Shown here: piece after piece, positions 8,053 through 15,574 of the stretch
Numbering within the stretch: position 1 is the first letter of the stretch
Layout: each line of letters opens with the position of its first letter
Assembly: GCA_052387815.1 (NCBI GenBank)
Contig: JBQTIU010000101.1
Coordinates: forward strand, 1-25,848
Length of the DNA stretch: 25,848 nucleotides
Source of the DNA: JBQTIU01 sp052387815
Lineage (GTDB): Bacteria; Pseudomonadota; Alphaproteobacteria; CACIAM-22H2
Direction of reading: 5' to 3'
Made by a program: the position numbers and the translations under genes
Notes under the pieces: model-generated
Told to the model about the DNA's origin: nothing
Databases searched by the model: none
The model's input: the letters and a program-made list of their open reading frames with translations, nothing else

Positions 8053-8319
8053 ATGATCAATTCGTTCCAGCATCGCGGGCTCAAAGCCCTCTACGATGGG
8101 CGAACGGCGAGACGGGTGGCGTCGGAGCACCTGGCGAAGCTCCGCGACATCCTCGCGGTGCTGGACCGGAGCCGAGCGCCGGGCGACATGGATCATCCGG
8201 GTTTTCGGCTGCATCCGTTGAAGGGAGACCTTAAGGGACACTATGGCGTCTCGGTTTCCGGCAACTGGCGGGTCTCGTTCCGCTGCGCGGATGGCCACGC
8301 CGTCGACGTCGATCATGTG
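8053..8319 (+). pseudogene. higB: HigB/RelE-type toxin, C-terminus lost by deletion
   Basis: Codons 1-89 match the HigB family of ribosome-dependent mRNA interferases: MINSFQHRGLKALYDG at the start, then HPGFRLHPLKGDLKGHYGV and SGNWRVSFR in the core. HigB proteins of this type usually end about 92 residues in with a VDYH-like tail. Here the match stops at VDVDHV (8319) and the frame then runs on without a stop for hundreds of bases through unrelated sequence. The adjoining bases in another frame encode the back half of a HigA antitoxin, so a single deletion removed the last toxin codons and the front of the antitoxin gene. The toxin core, including the basic and aromatic residues, is mostly intact, but a read-through product is unlikely to be a stable toxin. 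The ATG at 8053 has no strong ribosome-binding site. Confidence 0.8.
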
Positions 8320-8321
8320 GG

Positions 8322-8447
8322 GCGATCCGGCTGTCCAAGGCCTTCGGCTCGAGCCCCGAGACCTGGCTTGGCATGCAGATGGCCTACGATCTCTGGCAGG
8401 CGCGGCCGCGGATGGAGTCGATCGCGGTGCGGCGGTTCGAGGCCGCT
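8322..8447 (+). pseudogene. higA: HigA antitoxin remnant, N-terminal half missing
   Basis: In a different frame from the toxin remnant, 42 codons read AIRLSKAFGSSPETWLGMQM, then AYDLWQARPR and a VRRFEAA tail. This is the standard C-terminal half of HigA/VapI-type XRE antitoxins, which follow higB in intact loci. The N-terminal half with the DNA-binding helix-turn-helix (about 55 residues) is absent, as is any start codon in the right place. The frame stays open after 8447 up to 8741, where it runs into the opposite-strand gene, so the original stop seems lost too. It has no antitoxin or repressor function. Confidence 0.78.
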
Positions 8448-8473
8448 TCATTTCGGCGCGCCCGCCCGTGCCG

Positions 8474-9313
8474 TCACGGAGCCGCGACGGCAAGATCCGG
8501 CTGGGCGGACGCAGCACTGCGCTTTGCCTCGCGGAGATGGGCGATGGTCATGCCCCAGTTACCGTCGAGCTCGATGCGCACCGGGGCGATCGGGCCGCCG
8601 GCTGCGACCGGCGCCAGCCAGGCGCGGCCGGTTTGCAGGCGGAGTCTCGCTGGGTCATCGTCGGCCCGCCGGCGCAGATGCCCGGCGATCGGTTGGAACA
8701 CGAAATCGCATCGCCTCGCCTCGCCGCCGAAGGACGAGTAGCGCGACGGCGCGATGGTATCGGGCCCCGCATCGCTCGCCACGAGGTCATAGCGGCGGCG
8801 CCCGTCGAAGATCGCCATGCGGGCCGCGCAGCGCCCGCCCTCGCCGACGGCGCGGACCACCGCGAAAATGGCCGAGATCGGGTCGCTGGCGTCGCGGCGC
8901 TCGGCCGGTGAAACTTCCTCGCGATCGTCTTCGCGCGCCGCGGGTTCGACGCGCAGCGTCTCGACCTGGCCGGCGCGGTATTCGATCTCGACGATGCGCA
9001 CCCGCCCGCGCAATTCGCCGTGCATCCGATGGCGGCGCGGCTCGAGGCCGGCGGTGGTGAGCTCACCCTCGGAGCGGACCACCGAGCTCCAGGGCAGGAT
9101 CCAGCCGAGCAACCCCGTGGTTCGGAACTTGGCGGTGATGTCGTAGTCCCTTGCCCCTGTTTCGACCGCCATGTCGACGGCGAGCGCGTGGAACCCCCCG
9201 CTATAAACTTCATAGGCGAGGTCGAACCGTGCTCCCTCGGCACGGCTGGGATCCGGCCCGGCAAGGAGGCAGGCCGCCAGCGCGGCGGCCCATATTCGCT
9301 TGGGTTCGATCAC
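8474..9313 (-). CDS. Secreted DUF3108-like protein
   Basis: A 279-residue protein with a signal peptide (residues 1 to about 26, hydrophobic IWAAALAACLLAG then SRAEG). The mature part begins FDLAYEVYSGGFHAL and continues with TAKFRTTGLLGWILPW and VVRSEGEL, the pattern of DUF3108 proteins: beta-rich, exported, function unknown. I chose the GTG at 9313 because it has AAGGGG a few bases upstream and places the signal peptide at the N-terminus; longer versions add unlikely sequence. It diverges from the sugar importer operon. Its 3' end meets the higA remnant running the other way, so the deletion there may have changed the downstream neighbourhood of this gene. Confidence 0.75.
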   Translation of the reverse strand: MIEPKRIWAAALAACLLAGPDPSRAEGARFDLAYEVYSGGFHALAVDMAVETGARDYDITAKFRTTGLLGWILPWSSVVRSEGELTTAGLEPRRHRMHGELRGRVRIVEIEYRAGQVETLRVEPAAREDDREEVSPAERRDASDPISAIFAVVRAVGEGGRCAARMAIFDGRRRYDLVASDAGPDTIAPSRYSSFGGEARRCDFVFQPIAGHLRRRADDDPARLRLQTGRAWLAPVAAGGPIAPVRIELDGNWGMTIAHLREAKRSAASAQPDLAVAAP

Positions 9314-9361
9314 GCGCCCCCCTTCGGCGGCCTGGACGCATAGCGCCCGGCCATCGGCTGC

Positions 9362-9390
9362 CGGCATTATATGCAGGCAGCCCCCCTGTC
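9362..9390 (-). promoter_or_regulatory. Candidate promoter of the DUF3108-like gene
   Basis: On the minus strand a consensus TATAAT lies about 50 bp upstream of the GTG start, within CATATAATGCC near 9365-9371. The -35 region is poor, so only the -10 element is convincing. Confidence 0.35.
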
Positions 9391-9404
9391 GGCCACACCG
9401 ATAG

Positions 9405-9432
9405 TTGCGCGCCGACGAAATAAGCTGATAAT
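9405..9432 (+). promoter_or_regulatory. Candidate promoter of the sugar importer operon
   Basis: TTGCGC (9405-9410) and GATAAT (9427-9432) are 16 bases apart, about 50 bp upstream of the binding-protein start. The perfect palindrome directly downstream supports the view that this is a regulated promoter. Confidence 0.45.
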
Positions 9433-9441
9433 GGGGGATCG

Positions 9442-9460
9442 GACGACCGCGACGGTCGTC
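9442..9460 (+). promoter_or_regulatory. Perfect palindrome, likely operator
   Basis: GACGACCG-CGA-CGGTCGTC is an 8-bp perfect inverted repeat with a 3-base centre. It starts 10 bases after the -10 element and ends 20 bases before the binding-protein start. The position fits a repressor operator for a sugar-responsive regulator (LacI or GntR types commonly bind sites of this size). No such regulator is encoded in the window. Confidence 0.5.
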
Positions 9461-9480
9461 GGCGAAAATGGGAGGCACCA

Positions 9481-10830
9481 ATGGTCAAGCGCAAGGAACA
9501 CCGTGGCATCCTGTCACGGCGGCAAATCATGCGTGGGGCGGCGGCGGCGGGCCTGGCGGCGAGCATGGGCCCGTTCGTGCACTCGAGCCGCGCCCGAGCT
9601 GCCGCGAAGACTCTCAAGATCCTGCAATGGAGCCACTTCGTCCCCGGTTGGGACAAGTGGTTCAACAACGAATACACCAAGGAATGGGGACAGAAGAACG
9701 ACACCGACGTGGTGGTCGACAACATCAGCCTGGCGCTGATCCCGGCCCGCGCCGCGGCGGAGGTGTCGGCGCAGAAGGGCCACGACCTCGTCCTGTTCCT
9801 CTCCCCGCCCTCGGTCTACGAGGAGCAGGTGGTGTCGATGAACGACGTCTACGCCGAATTGGAGAGGAAGCACGGCAAGCCGATCGACCTCGCGGTGAAG
9901 AGCACCTACAACCCGAAGACCAAGAAGTACTTCGCCTTCTCCGACAGTTTCGTCCCCGACCCCGTCAACTATCGCACCGACCTGTGGGGCGAGGTCGGCA
10001 TGAAGCCGGACACCTGGGAGGACATCCGGATCGGCGGCAAGAAGATCAAGGACAAGACCGGCATCCCGGTCGGCATCGGGCTCTCGGCCGAGATCGACAC
10101 CGCGATGGCGATGCGCGCCGTCATGTATTCCTACGGCTCGCACGAGCAGGATACGGAGGGCAACCTGACCCTCAACTCGCCGCAGACGCTCGAGGCGCTC
10201 AAATACGTCAAGGCCCTGTTCCAGGAGGCGATGACGGCCGAAGTGCTGGCCTGGGACGCCTCCTCCAACAACCGCCAGATGCTGGCGGGGCGCTCCTCGC
10301 TGGTGCTCAACGCCATCTCGGTGACCCGCACCGGCGAGAACGACAAGCTGCCGATCCACGAAAAGATCGGGCTCGCCAAGTCGGCGAAGGGCCCGGTGCG
10401 CCGCATGGGCCTCGAGCACGTCATGGACTGCTACGTGACCTGGAGGTTCTCCGAGAACATCGACGGGGCGAAGAAGTTCCTCGTCGACTACGTCGACAAT
10501 TTCCGGAAGGGCTTCCTCAACAGCGAGTTCTACAACTTCCCCTGCTTCACGAGCACGGTCCCCGACCTGAAGCAGCTCATCGCCCATGACCCGAAAGCGG
10601 TCCCGCCCGACAAGTACAAGGTCCTCGAGGACGTCCTCGACTGGGCGACCAATGTCGGGTACCCCGGGTACTCCAACGCCGCCATCGACGAGTCGTGGAA
10701 CACCTGGGTGCTCAATACCATGTTCGCCAAGGCGGCGACCGGCGCCGAGACCCCCGAGGCGGCGCTCTCGCAGGCCGACGCGGCGATGAAGCGCATCTGG
10801 GCCAAGTGGAAGGAAAAGGGGATGATTTGA
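9481..10830 (+). CDS. Sugar ABC transporter substrate-binding protein (family 1), Tat signal
   Basis: A 449-residue extracytoplasmic solute-binding protein of the maltose-binding-like family 1. A twin-arginine signal (SRRQIM, residues 12-17, then an alanine-rich hydrophobic stretch) ends near ARA at about 40. The mature protein opens TLKILQWSHFVPGWDKWF and shows the family's mixed alpha/beta pattern with YAFSD-like and WEDIR segments. It would capture a sugar, oligosaccharide or glycerol-phosphate-like ligand in the periplasm and deliver it to the two permeases downstream. The start is well supported: ATG at 9481 with GGAGG five bases upstream. It is first in its operon and is separated from the ATPase gene by a hairpin, an arrangement that commonly gives excess binding protein. 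The ligand cannot be told from sequence. Confidence 0.92.
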   Translation: MVKRKEHRGILSRRQIMRGAAAAGLAASMGPFVHSSRARAAAKTLKILQWSHFVPGWDKWFNNEYTKEWGQKNDTDVVVDNISLALIPARAAAEVSAQKGHDLVLFLSPPSVYEEQVVSMNDVYAELERKHGKPIDLAVKSTYNPKTKKYFAFSDSFVPDPVNYRTDLWGEVGMKPDTWEDIRIGGKKIKDKTGIPVGIGLSAEIDTAMAMRAVMYSYGSHEQDTEGNLTLNSPQTLEALKYVKALFQEAMTAEVLAWDASSNNRQMLAGRSSLVLNAISVTRTGENDKLPIHEKIGLAKSAKGPVRRMGLEHVMDCYVTWRFSENIDGAKKFLVDYVDNFRKGFLNSEFYNFPCFTSTVPDLKQLIAHDPKAVPPDKYKVLEDVLDWATNVGYPGYSNAAIDESWNTWVLNTMFAKAATGAETPEAALSQADAAMKRIWAKWKEKGMI

Positions 10831-10889
10831 TCCAGGGGCCCGCGAGGGTTGCGGGTCGACGGTCCTTCCATCCACGAGGGAGCAGCGGT

Positions 10890-10913
10890 GGGGAGGCTCA
10901 GGGGAGCCTCCCC
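10890..10913 (+). terminator. Intercistronic hairpin (attenuator or mRNA stabiliser)
   Basis: GGGGAGGCTC (10890-10899) and GAGCCTCCCC (10904-10913) form a perfect 10-bp stem with a 4-base loop, followed by TTGCTGTT. It lies 60 bp after the binding-protein gene and 65 bp before the ATPase gene. A weak T-rich tail suits partial termination or 3'-end protection, giving more binding protein than membrane components. Confidence 0.6.
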
Positions 10914-10978
10914 TTGCTGTTGGGATTGGCGAATCGCCTGAACGGGTTTGAGGGCGCGACGGCTTGAAGGACGTGACG

Positions 10979-12007
10979 ATGGCGACGGTAGAGACACGAG
11001 GGATCAGCAAATTGTTCGGCGAGGTGCGGGCGGTGGACGGCATCGATCTCGCCGCGCAAGAGGGCGAGTTCCTGGTCCTGCTCGGGCCGTCGGGGTGCGG
11101 CAAGACCACGCTGATGCGCCTGATCGCCGGGCTCGAACGGCCCACCGGCGGCGAGATCCTGATCGGCGGCCAGGCGGTGACCGAATTGCCGCCCCGGGCC
11201 CGCAACATCGCCATGGTGTTCCAAAGCTACGCGCTCTATCCGCATCTCACCGTGGCCCGCAACATCGCCTTTCCGCTGCGCGCCCAGGGCATGGCCAAGG
11301 CGGAAATCCCGCCCAAGGTGGAGTGGGCGGCCGACATGTTCGGCATCCGCCGGCTGCTGGAGCGCAAGCCCCGCCAGCTGTCCGGCGGCGAGCGCCAGCG
11401 CGTGGCGCTGGCGCGCGCGGTGGTGCGCGAGCCGGTCGTCTTCCTGCTGGACGAACCGCTGTCGAACCTCGATGCCAAGCTGCGCAACTCCGCCCGCGAC
11501 GAGCTCAAGCAGTTGCAGCGCAATCTCGGCACGACCACGATCTACGTCACCCACGACCAGGTCGAGGCGATGGGTCTGGGCGATCGCATCGCGGTCTTGA
11601 ACGAGGGCAAGATGCGCCAGATCGGCACGCCGCAGCAGATCTACGACGAGCCGGCCGACACCTTCGTCGCCACCTTCATCGGCTCGCCGCCCATGAATCT
11701 GGTCGAGCACGACCACGGCTTCATCGGCTTCCGCCCCGAGGGCTTCCTTCCCCGCGCCGCGCAGTCGGAGGGCGGGGACCACGTCTCCTTCCCGTTCCGG
11801 GCGACCCGCATCGAATATCTCGGCGCCGACCGCCTGGTCTACGGCGTGCTCGAGCCGCCCTACCGGGACGCGCACGTCATTTCGAAGCTGGCGACCAACG
11901 TCCGGGTGTCGGTCAACCCGGGCGAAAGATACGACTTCGTGGTGAGGGCGCGCGACGTCAAGCGGTTCGACCGCGAGACCGGCCTCAGGCTTGGGGGCGC
12001 CGAGTGA
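10979..12007 (+). CDS. Sugar ABC transporter ATP-binding protein (MalK/UgpC-like)
   Basis: A 342-residue ATPase that would power the importer. Walker A is GPSGCGKT (36-43), the Q-loop is FQSYALYPHL (81-90), the signature is LSGGERQR (134-141), Walker B is VVFLLDEP (153-160), the D-loop is SNLD and the switch His is in VTHD (about 192). A C-terminal extension from about 235 matches the regulatory OB-fold domain of CUT1-type sugar importers and is a little shorter than usual. I chose ATG 10979 because AAGGA lies 7 bases upstream; a TTG at 10964 in the same frame overlaps that site. Its stop codon overlaps the next gene's ATG by one base. Confidence 0.93.
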   Translation: MATVETRGISKLFGEVRAVDGIDLAAQEGEFLVLLGPSGCGKTTLMRLIAGLERPTGGEILIGGQAVTELPPRARNIAMVFQSYALYPHLTVARNIAFPLRAQGMAKAEIPPKVEWAADMFGIRRLLERKPRQLSGGERQRVALARAVVREPVVFLLDEPLSNLDAKLRNSARDELKQLQRNLGTTTIYVTHDQVEAMGLGDRIAVLNEGKMRQIGTPQQIYDEPADTFVATFIGSPPMNLVEHDHGFIGFRPEGFLPRAAQSEGGDHVSFPFRATRIEYLGADRLVYGVLEPPYRDAHVISKLATNVRVSVNPGERYDFVVRARDVKRFDRETGLRLGGAE

Positions 12008-12951
12008 TGGCGAGCTTGGGCCGCCCTTACCCCGCGCCCGCCTCCGTTCGCGCTGGCTTCTTTCGGCGCCTCGCCGACGATGAGGACTGGCTCGCGCGCG
12101 CGATGATCGCGCCGGCGATCGTCTACATCGCGGCGCTGGTCGGCTTCCCCTTCTTCCTCTCGCTCTACTACAGCATCTCCGACGTGACGGTGGGCAGCCG
12201 GACGACGCGCTTCGTCGGGCTCGACAATTACCGCAACCTCCTCGATAGCCGGACCTTCTGGGTGTCGCTCAAGAACACCTTCATCTTCACCATCGTCTCG
12301 CAGCTTCTCGTGCTGGTGCTGGCGAAGGTGCTGGCGATGGCCCTCCTCAAGGACTTCCGCGGCAAGTGGCTGGTGCGGTTCCTGATCCTGCTGCCGTGGG
12401 TGGCGCCGATCTCGCTCGGTGCCATCGGCTGGCTGTGGATTTTCGATTCGATTTACAGCGTCATCAACTGGACGCTGCGGGCGGTCGGCATTTTCGGCCC
12501 CCACTACTGGCCGATCTGGCTTGGCCATCCCGACCTCGCCATGGGGTCGATCATCGCCGTCCATGTCTGGCGCATGCTGCCGCTCGCCACCGTTATCATC
12601 CTCGCCGGGCTCAGCTCCATCCCCCAGGACATCCACGACGCGGCGGCGGTGGACGGGGCCGGCTTCTGGCGCCGGCTGTTCGAGATCACCATCCCGCTGG
12701 TGATGCCGATCCTGCTGGTCGCCCTCTTGTTCGGCGTCATCTTCACCTTCACCGACATGGTCGTGATCTTCGTGCTGACCCGCGGCGGCCCCTACGACTC
12801 GACGCAGGTGCTGGCGAGCTGGGCATACTTCACCGGCATCCAGGGCGGCGACCTCGCCGAGGGCGCCGCGGTGTCGATGTTCCTGTTCCCCGTCCTGGTC
12901 GCGGTGGCGATCCTCATGCTGCGCGTCGCCCGGCGCGCCGAGGTGACCTGA
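12007..12951 (+). CDS. Sugar ABC transporter permease (MalF/UgpA-like)
   Basis: A 314-residue inner-membrane permease of the CUT1 type. Hydrophobic segments include APAIVYIAALVGFPFFLSLY near residue 40, FIFTIVSQLLVLVLAKVLAM near 100, then LILLPWVAPISLGAIGWLWI, and a final one near the C-terminus. The cytoplasmic coupling (EAA) loop reads IHDAAAVDGAGFWRRLFEIT followed by IPLVMP. The ATG at 12007 overlaps the last base of the ATPase stop (TGATG), so translation is coupled; a GTG three bases earlier is possible. The second permease starts one base after this gene's stop. Confidence 0.92.
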   Translation: MASLGRPYPAPASVRAGFFRRLADDEDWLARAMIAPAIVYIAALVGFPFFLSLYYSISDVTVGSRTTRFVGLDNYRNLLDSRTFWVSLKNTFIFTIVSQLLVLVLAKVLAMALLKDFRGKWLVRFLILLPWVAPISLGAIGWLWIFDSIYSVINWTLRAVGIFGPHYWPIWLGHPDLAMGSIIAVHVWRMLPLATVIILAGLSSIPQDIHDAAAVDGAGFWRRLFEITIPLVMPILLVALLFGVIFTFTDMVVIFVLTRGGPYDSTQVLASWAYFTGIQGGDLAEGAAVSMFLFPVLVAVAILMLRVARRAEVT

Positions 12952-12952
12952 G

Positions 12953-13807
12953 ATGACCCCCTTTGCGGCGCGCACCCGGCGCTTAGGCGCGGCCGGCGCC
13001 CAGTTCGGGCTCGTGGCCGTGTTCGTGGCGTTCCTCGCCTTTCCCTTCTACTGGATGCTGATCACCGCCTTCAAAACCACCCAGGACCTCCACGACGTCG
13101 CCAACAACCCGTTCCTGTTCAACGACGCGCCGACGCTGCGCCACATCCGCGTCCTGTTCGAAGACACGCTGTTCCTCCAGTGGCTCATCAACACCTTCGC
13201 GGTCGGCGTGGGCGTGGTGGTCATCACGCTGGCGCTCGCCGTCCCGGCCGGCTACGCGCTCGCGCGCATGACCGGACGGTGGGCGCAAACGCTGGCGATC
13301 GGCATCTTCCTCACCTACCTCGTGCCGCCCACCATCCTGTTCCTGCCCTTCGCGCGGATCGTCGCCGTCCTCGGCCTCCAGGACTCGCTGTGGTCGCTGG
13401 TCCTGGTCTACCCCAGCTTCACGGTGCCGTTCTGCACCTGGCTGCTGATGGGCTTCTTCAAGGCCATCCCACGCGACCTCGAGGACGCCGCCATGATCGA
13501 CGGCTTGAGCCGGTGGGGCGCCTTCCTCAAGATCGTGATGCCGCTGTCGCTGGCCGGCGTGCTGACGGCGATCATCTTCGCCTTCACGCTGGTGATGCAG
13601 GAATTCGTCTACGCCGTCAGCTTCATCACCGCGTCCTCGCGCTACACGGTGAGCGTCGGGGTGCCCACCTTCCTGGTGCGCGGCGACGTCTATTTCTGGG
13701 GCTCGATGATGGCCGCCAGCCTCATCGCCAGCGTGCCGATCGCCATCCTCTACAACTTCTTCGTCGACCGCTTCGTCGCCGGCTTCACGGTCGGCGCCGT
13801 CAAATAG
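12953..13807 (+). CDS. Sugar ABC transporter permease (MalG/UgpE-like)
   Basis: A 284-residue partner permease. It opens with a membrane segment (FGLVAVFVAFLAFPFYWML) followed by ITAFKT, as in MalG-type proteins, and has further segments to about residue 275. The coupling loop reads EDAAMIDGLSRWGAFLKIVM followed by PLSLAG, matching the EAA motif. It starts one base after the previous stop and ends the four-gene operon. No enzyme for the imported sugar follows; the next feature is a tRNA with its own promoter. Confidence 0.92.
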   Translation: MTPFAARTRRLGAAGAQFGLVAVFVAFLAFPFYWMLITAFKTTQDLHDVANNPFLFNDAPTLRHIRVLFEDTLFLQWLINTFAVGVGVVVITLALAVPAGYALARMTGRWAQTLAIGIFLTYLVPPTILFLPFARIVAVLGLQDSLWSLVLVYPSFTVPFCTWLLMGFFKAIPRDLEDAAMIDGLSRWGAFLKIVMPLSLAGVLTAIIFAFTLVMQEFVYAVSFITASSRYTVSVGVPTFLVRGDVYFWGSMMAASLIASVPIAILYNFFVDRFVAGFTVGAVK

Positions 13808-13824
13808 CGGCCCGGCCCCCTGCC

Positions 13825-13854
13825 TTGACAGGCGCGGCGGGCTCCTCGTATATG
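13825..13854 (+). promoter_or_regulatory. Promoter of tRNA-Val
   Basis: A perfect -35 TTGACA (13825-13830) and a -10 TATATG (13849-13854) are 18 bases apart and end 14 bases before the tRNA 5' end. The strength and position fit a stable-RNA promoter. Confidence 0.7.
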
Positions 13855-13868
13855 GGCGCCGGGCCCAC

Positions 13869-13943
13869 GGGCGCTTAGCTCAGCGGCAGAGCACTGCTTT
13901 CACACGGCAGGGGTCGCTGGTTCAATCCCAGCAGCGCCCACCA
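13869..13943 (+). tRNA. tRNA-Val (anticodon CAC)
   Basis: A complete cloverleaf can be drawn. Acceptor GGGCGCT pairs with AGCGCCC; the D stem GCTC pairs with GAGC; the anticodon stem CTGCT/GGCAG holds the loop TTCACAC with anticodon CAC; the variable loop is GGGTC; and the T stem GCTGG/CCAGC encloses TTCAATC. The discriminator is A and CCA is encoded (13941-13943). It reads GUG valine codons. No integrase or duplicated 3' end was seen next to it, so there is no sign that it serves as an attachment site here. Confidence 0.95.
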
Positions 13944-13961
13944 GTCCTTGCTCGAGCCGCG

Positions 13962-15113
13962 CTATTTCACGACCAGGTCGAGCGGCGCCGCCGACAGCGG
14001 CCGCGCGCCCGTCTCCGTCACCTCGGAGGTGCGCCCCAGCGTCATGGCGAGCCCGCGCGCGTCGTCGAAGATGACGATGTGGATGAAGAAAACCATGCCC
14101 GGTTCGGCCGCGACCGGGTTGGCGCGATAGAACATCGGCCAGTCCATCCAGTTGGGCGCGAAGGTCGCGCCGAGGCTGTAGCCGCAGGCATTCAGGCGAT
14201 GGGCGGCATGCCCGGCGGCGTCGAGCACAAGCGCGTGGGCGTCGAACACCTCGCCGATCGGCCGGCCGGGCGTCAGCGCCGCCTCGGCGGCGACGAGCGC
14301 CTGCCGCGCCGCGCCGTGCATGCCGGCCAGGCGCGGATCGACCCGGCCGATCACGAAGGTCCGCATCAGGCAGGCATGGTAGTGGCGAAAGACACCCGCG
14401 AATTCGAGCGTCAACTGGTCCTCCGCCGAGAGAGGGCGCCGGCCGGTGTGATAGCGGCACAGCAGCGCGTCGGCGCCTGAGCCGATGATGTATTCGTTGG
14501 CGGGATCGTCGCCGCCGCCGCGGAACACCGCGCCCTGCATCGCCGCCAGGATGTCGCCTTCGAAGACCCCGGGCCCGGCGAGCGAGCGCGCCGCCTCGTA
14601 GGCGCCGTCGGCAAGCCCGGCGGCCCGGCGGACATAAGCGAGCTCGGCCGGGCTCTTGACGACCCGGAGGCGGTTGACGAGGTCGGAGGCGTCCTCGAGC
14701 CGGCAGAAGCCGTCGAGTGCCGCCGCGAGCCGCCGGCCATTGCGCGCCGTCAGCCCATAGGCCTCCCACTCGACCCCCAGCGTCTTGCCGCGCAGGTCTC
14801 GCTCGGCGAGGATGTCGCGCAAGGCCTCGGCGGGCCGGGCATCGGGGGCGTCGATCCAGATGCGGATGTCGTCGATCGATGAGGTGTGGCGCGCTTGCAG
14901 CCGGTCGGGGGCGCGCGTCAACAACGTCATGCCTCCGTCGGCGCCCAGGTACAGGCATTGGAAGAATACGTAGCCGAAGCTGTCGTAGCCGGTGAGGTAA
15001 TACATGCTCTCCTGCCGGAACATGAGTAGCCCGTCGAGGCCCGCCGCCGCCATGGCCGCGCGGGCGCGGGCGCGGCGGGCGGCGAATTCCTCGGGCGCGA
15101 AATGCAGGGCCAC
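13962..15113 (-). CDS. M24-fold (creatinase/ectoine hydrolase-like) protein without the usual metal ligands
   Basis: A 383-residue two-domain protein of the pita-bread M24 family. The N-terminal creatinase-type domain opens with HFAPEEFAARRARARAAM and GLDGLLMFRQESMYYLTGYD. In the C-terminal domain the five metal positions of aminopeptidase P relatives look substituted. The DxG...SD region reads LEFAGVFRHYHACLMRTF (Glu and Cys for the two Asp), the active His region reads CGYSLGATFAP, TIEPG reads FFIHIV, and RIED reads MTLGRT. Similar replacements occur in creatinase and ectoine hydrolase (DoeA)-like members, which cleave C-N bonds of small compounds rather than peptides, so amidohydrolase activity on a small substrate is my inference. 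The start is GTG 15113 with a weak GGA; no better start is near. Confidence 0.8.
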   Translation of the reverse strand: MALHFAPEEFAARRARARAAMAAAGLDGLLMFRQESMYYLTGYDSFGYVFFQCLYLGADGGMTLLTRAPDRLQARHTSSIDDIRIWIDAPDARPAEALRDILAERDLRGKTLGVEWEAYGLTARNGRRLAAALDGFCRLEDASDLVNRLRVVKSPAELAYVRRAAGLADGAYEAARSLAGPGVFEGDILAAMQGAVFRGGGDDPANEYIIGSGADALLCRYHTGRRPLSAEDQLTLEFAGVFRHYHACLMRTFVIGRVDPRLAGMHGAARQALVAAEAALTPGRPIGEVFDAHALVLDAAGHAAHRLNACGYSLGATFAPNWMDWPMFYRANPVAAEPGMVFFIHIVIFDDARGLAMTLGRTSEVTETGARPLSAAPLDLVVK

Positions 15114-15130
15114 GGGCGATCGTCCGACTT

Positions 15131-15574
15131 CTATCGGGAAGCCCACAGCCGCAGGCCGATCCGATCGGCCGCCCTGTGAAGCCGGACATCCGCCGTCGCG
15201 AGCAGCGCTCCTTGTCGCCTTGCCGCAATCAGATAGACGCAATCGTAAACCGGATGCCGGATGTCCCTCGCCAGACGGGCGGCGGCGACCAGCATCGGCG
15301 CCGTTGGGATGAGTGCAAGACCGGTGGCGAACAGATTGACGATGGCCTGCTCGAGGTCGGTTGCCGTCATGTCGCCGGCCTTGACTTTCCTCCACCAGGC
15401 GTTGGCGGCTTCGATCGCCATCGAGTCCGGCGCGAGGAGAAGATGATTGCCGTCAAGCAGCCGGGCCGCCGCGTCGGATCCCGGCTCGTTCGCAAACCAT
15501 TGCACCGCGACCGAGGCATCGACCACGACCGGGCGCGGCGGTCCCCCGCGCCGTGGCAACCGCTGCGCGACCAC
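15131..15574 (-). CDS. PIN-domain ribonuclease toxin (VapC/FitB-like)
   Basis: A 147-residue PIN-domain protein. The four acidic residues that bind Mg2+ are visible: Asp19 in VVVDASVAVQWF, Glu55 in MAIEAANAW, Asp111 in HPVYDCVYLIAA and Asp129 in LATADVRL. Such proteins cut RNA and are neutralised by a DNA-binding partner. It starts with GTG at 15574, sharing one base with the TAG stop of the antitoxin gene, so the two are translationally coupled; an internal GTG at 15526 would trim the unusual N-terminal 16 residues. All active-site positions are intact, so this toxin looks functional. The RNA target is unknown. Confidence 0.88.
   Translation of the reverse strand: MVAQRLPRRGGPPRPVVVDASVAVQWFANEPGSDAAARLLDGNHLLLAPDSMAIEAANAWWRKVKAGDMTATDLEQAIVNLFATGLALIPTAPMLVAAARLARDIRHPVYDCVYLIAARRQGALLATADVRLHRAADRIGLRLWASR

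Noticed and set aside
8320..9060. Read-through extension of the HigB frame as a new 335-residue fusion protein
   Set aside because: Beyond 8319 the frame is antisense to the DUF3108-like gene and reads as arginine-rich, low-complexity sequence.
9514..11214. A 566-codon minus-strand frame opposite the binding-protein and ATPase genes
   Set aside because: Shadow of two well-supported genes; the translation is repetitive and lacks any motif.
10948..12006. Extension of the first permease upstream through the ATPase gene
   Set aside because: This frame overlaps the whole ATPase gene out of phase and is arginine-rich nonsense; the permease starts at 12007.
13869..13961. Possible integration site at the tRNA-Val gene
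   Set aside because: No integrase, no duplicated tRNA 3' end and no change in composition next to it.
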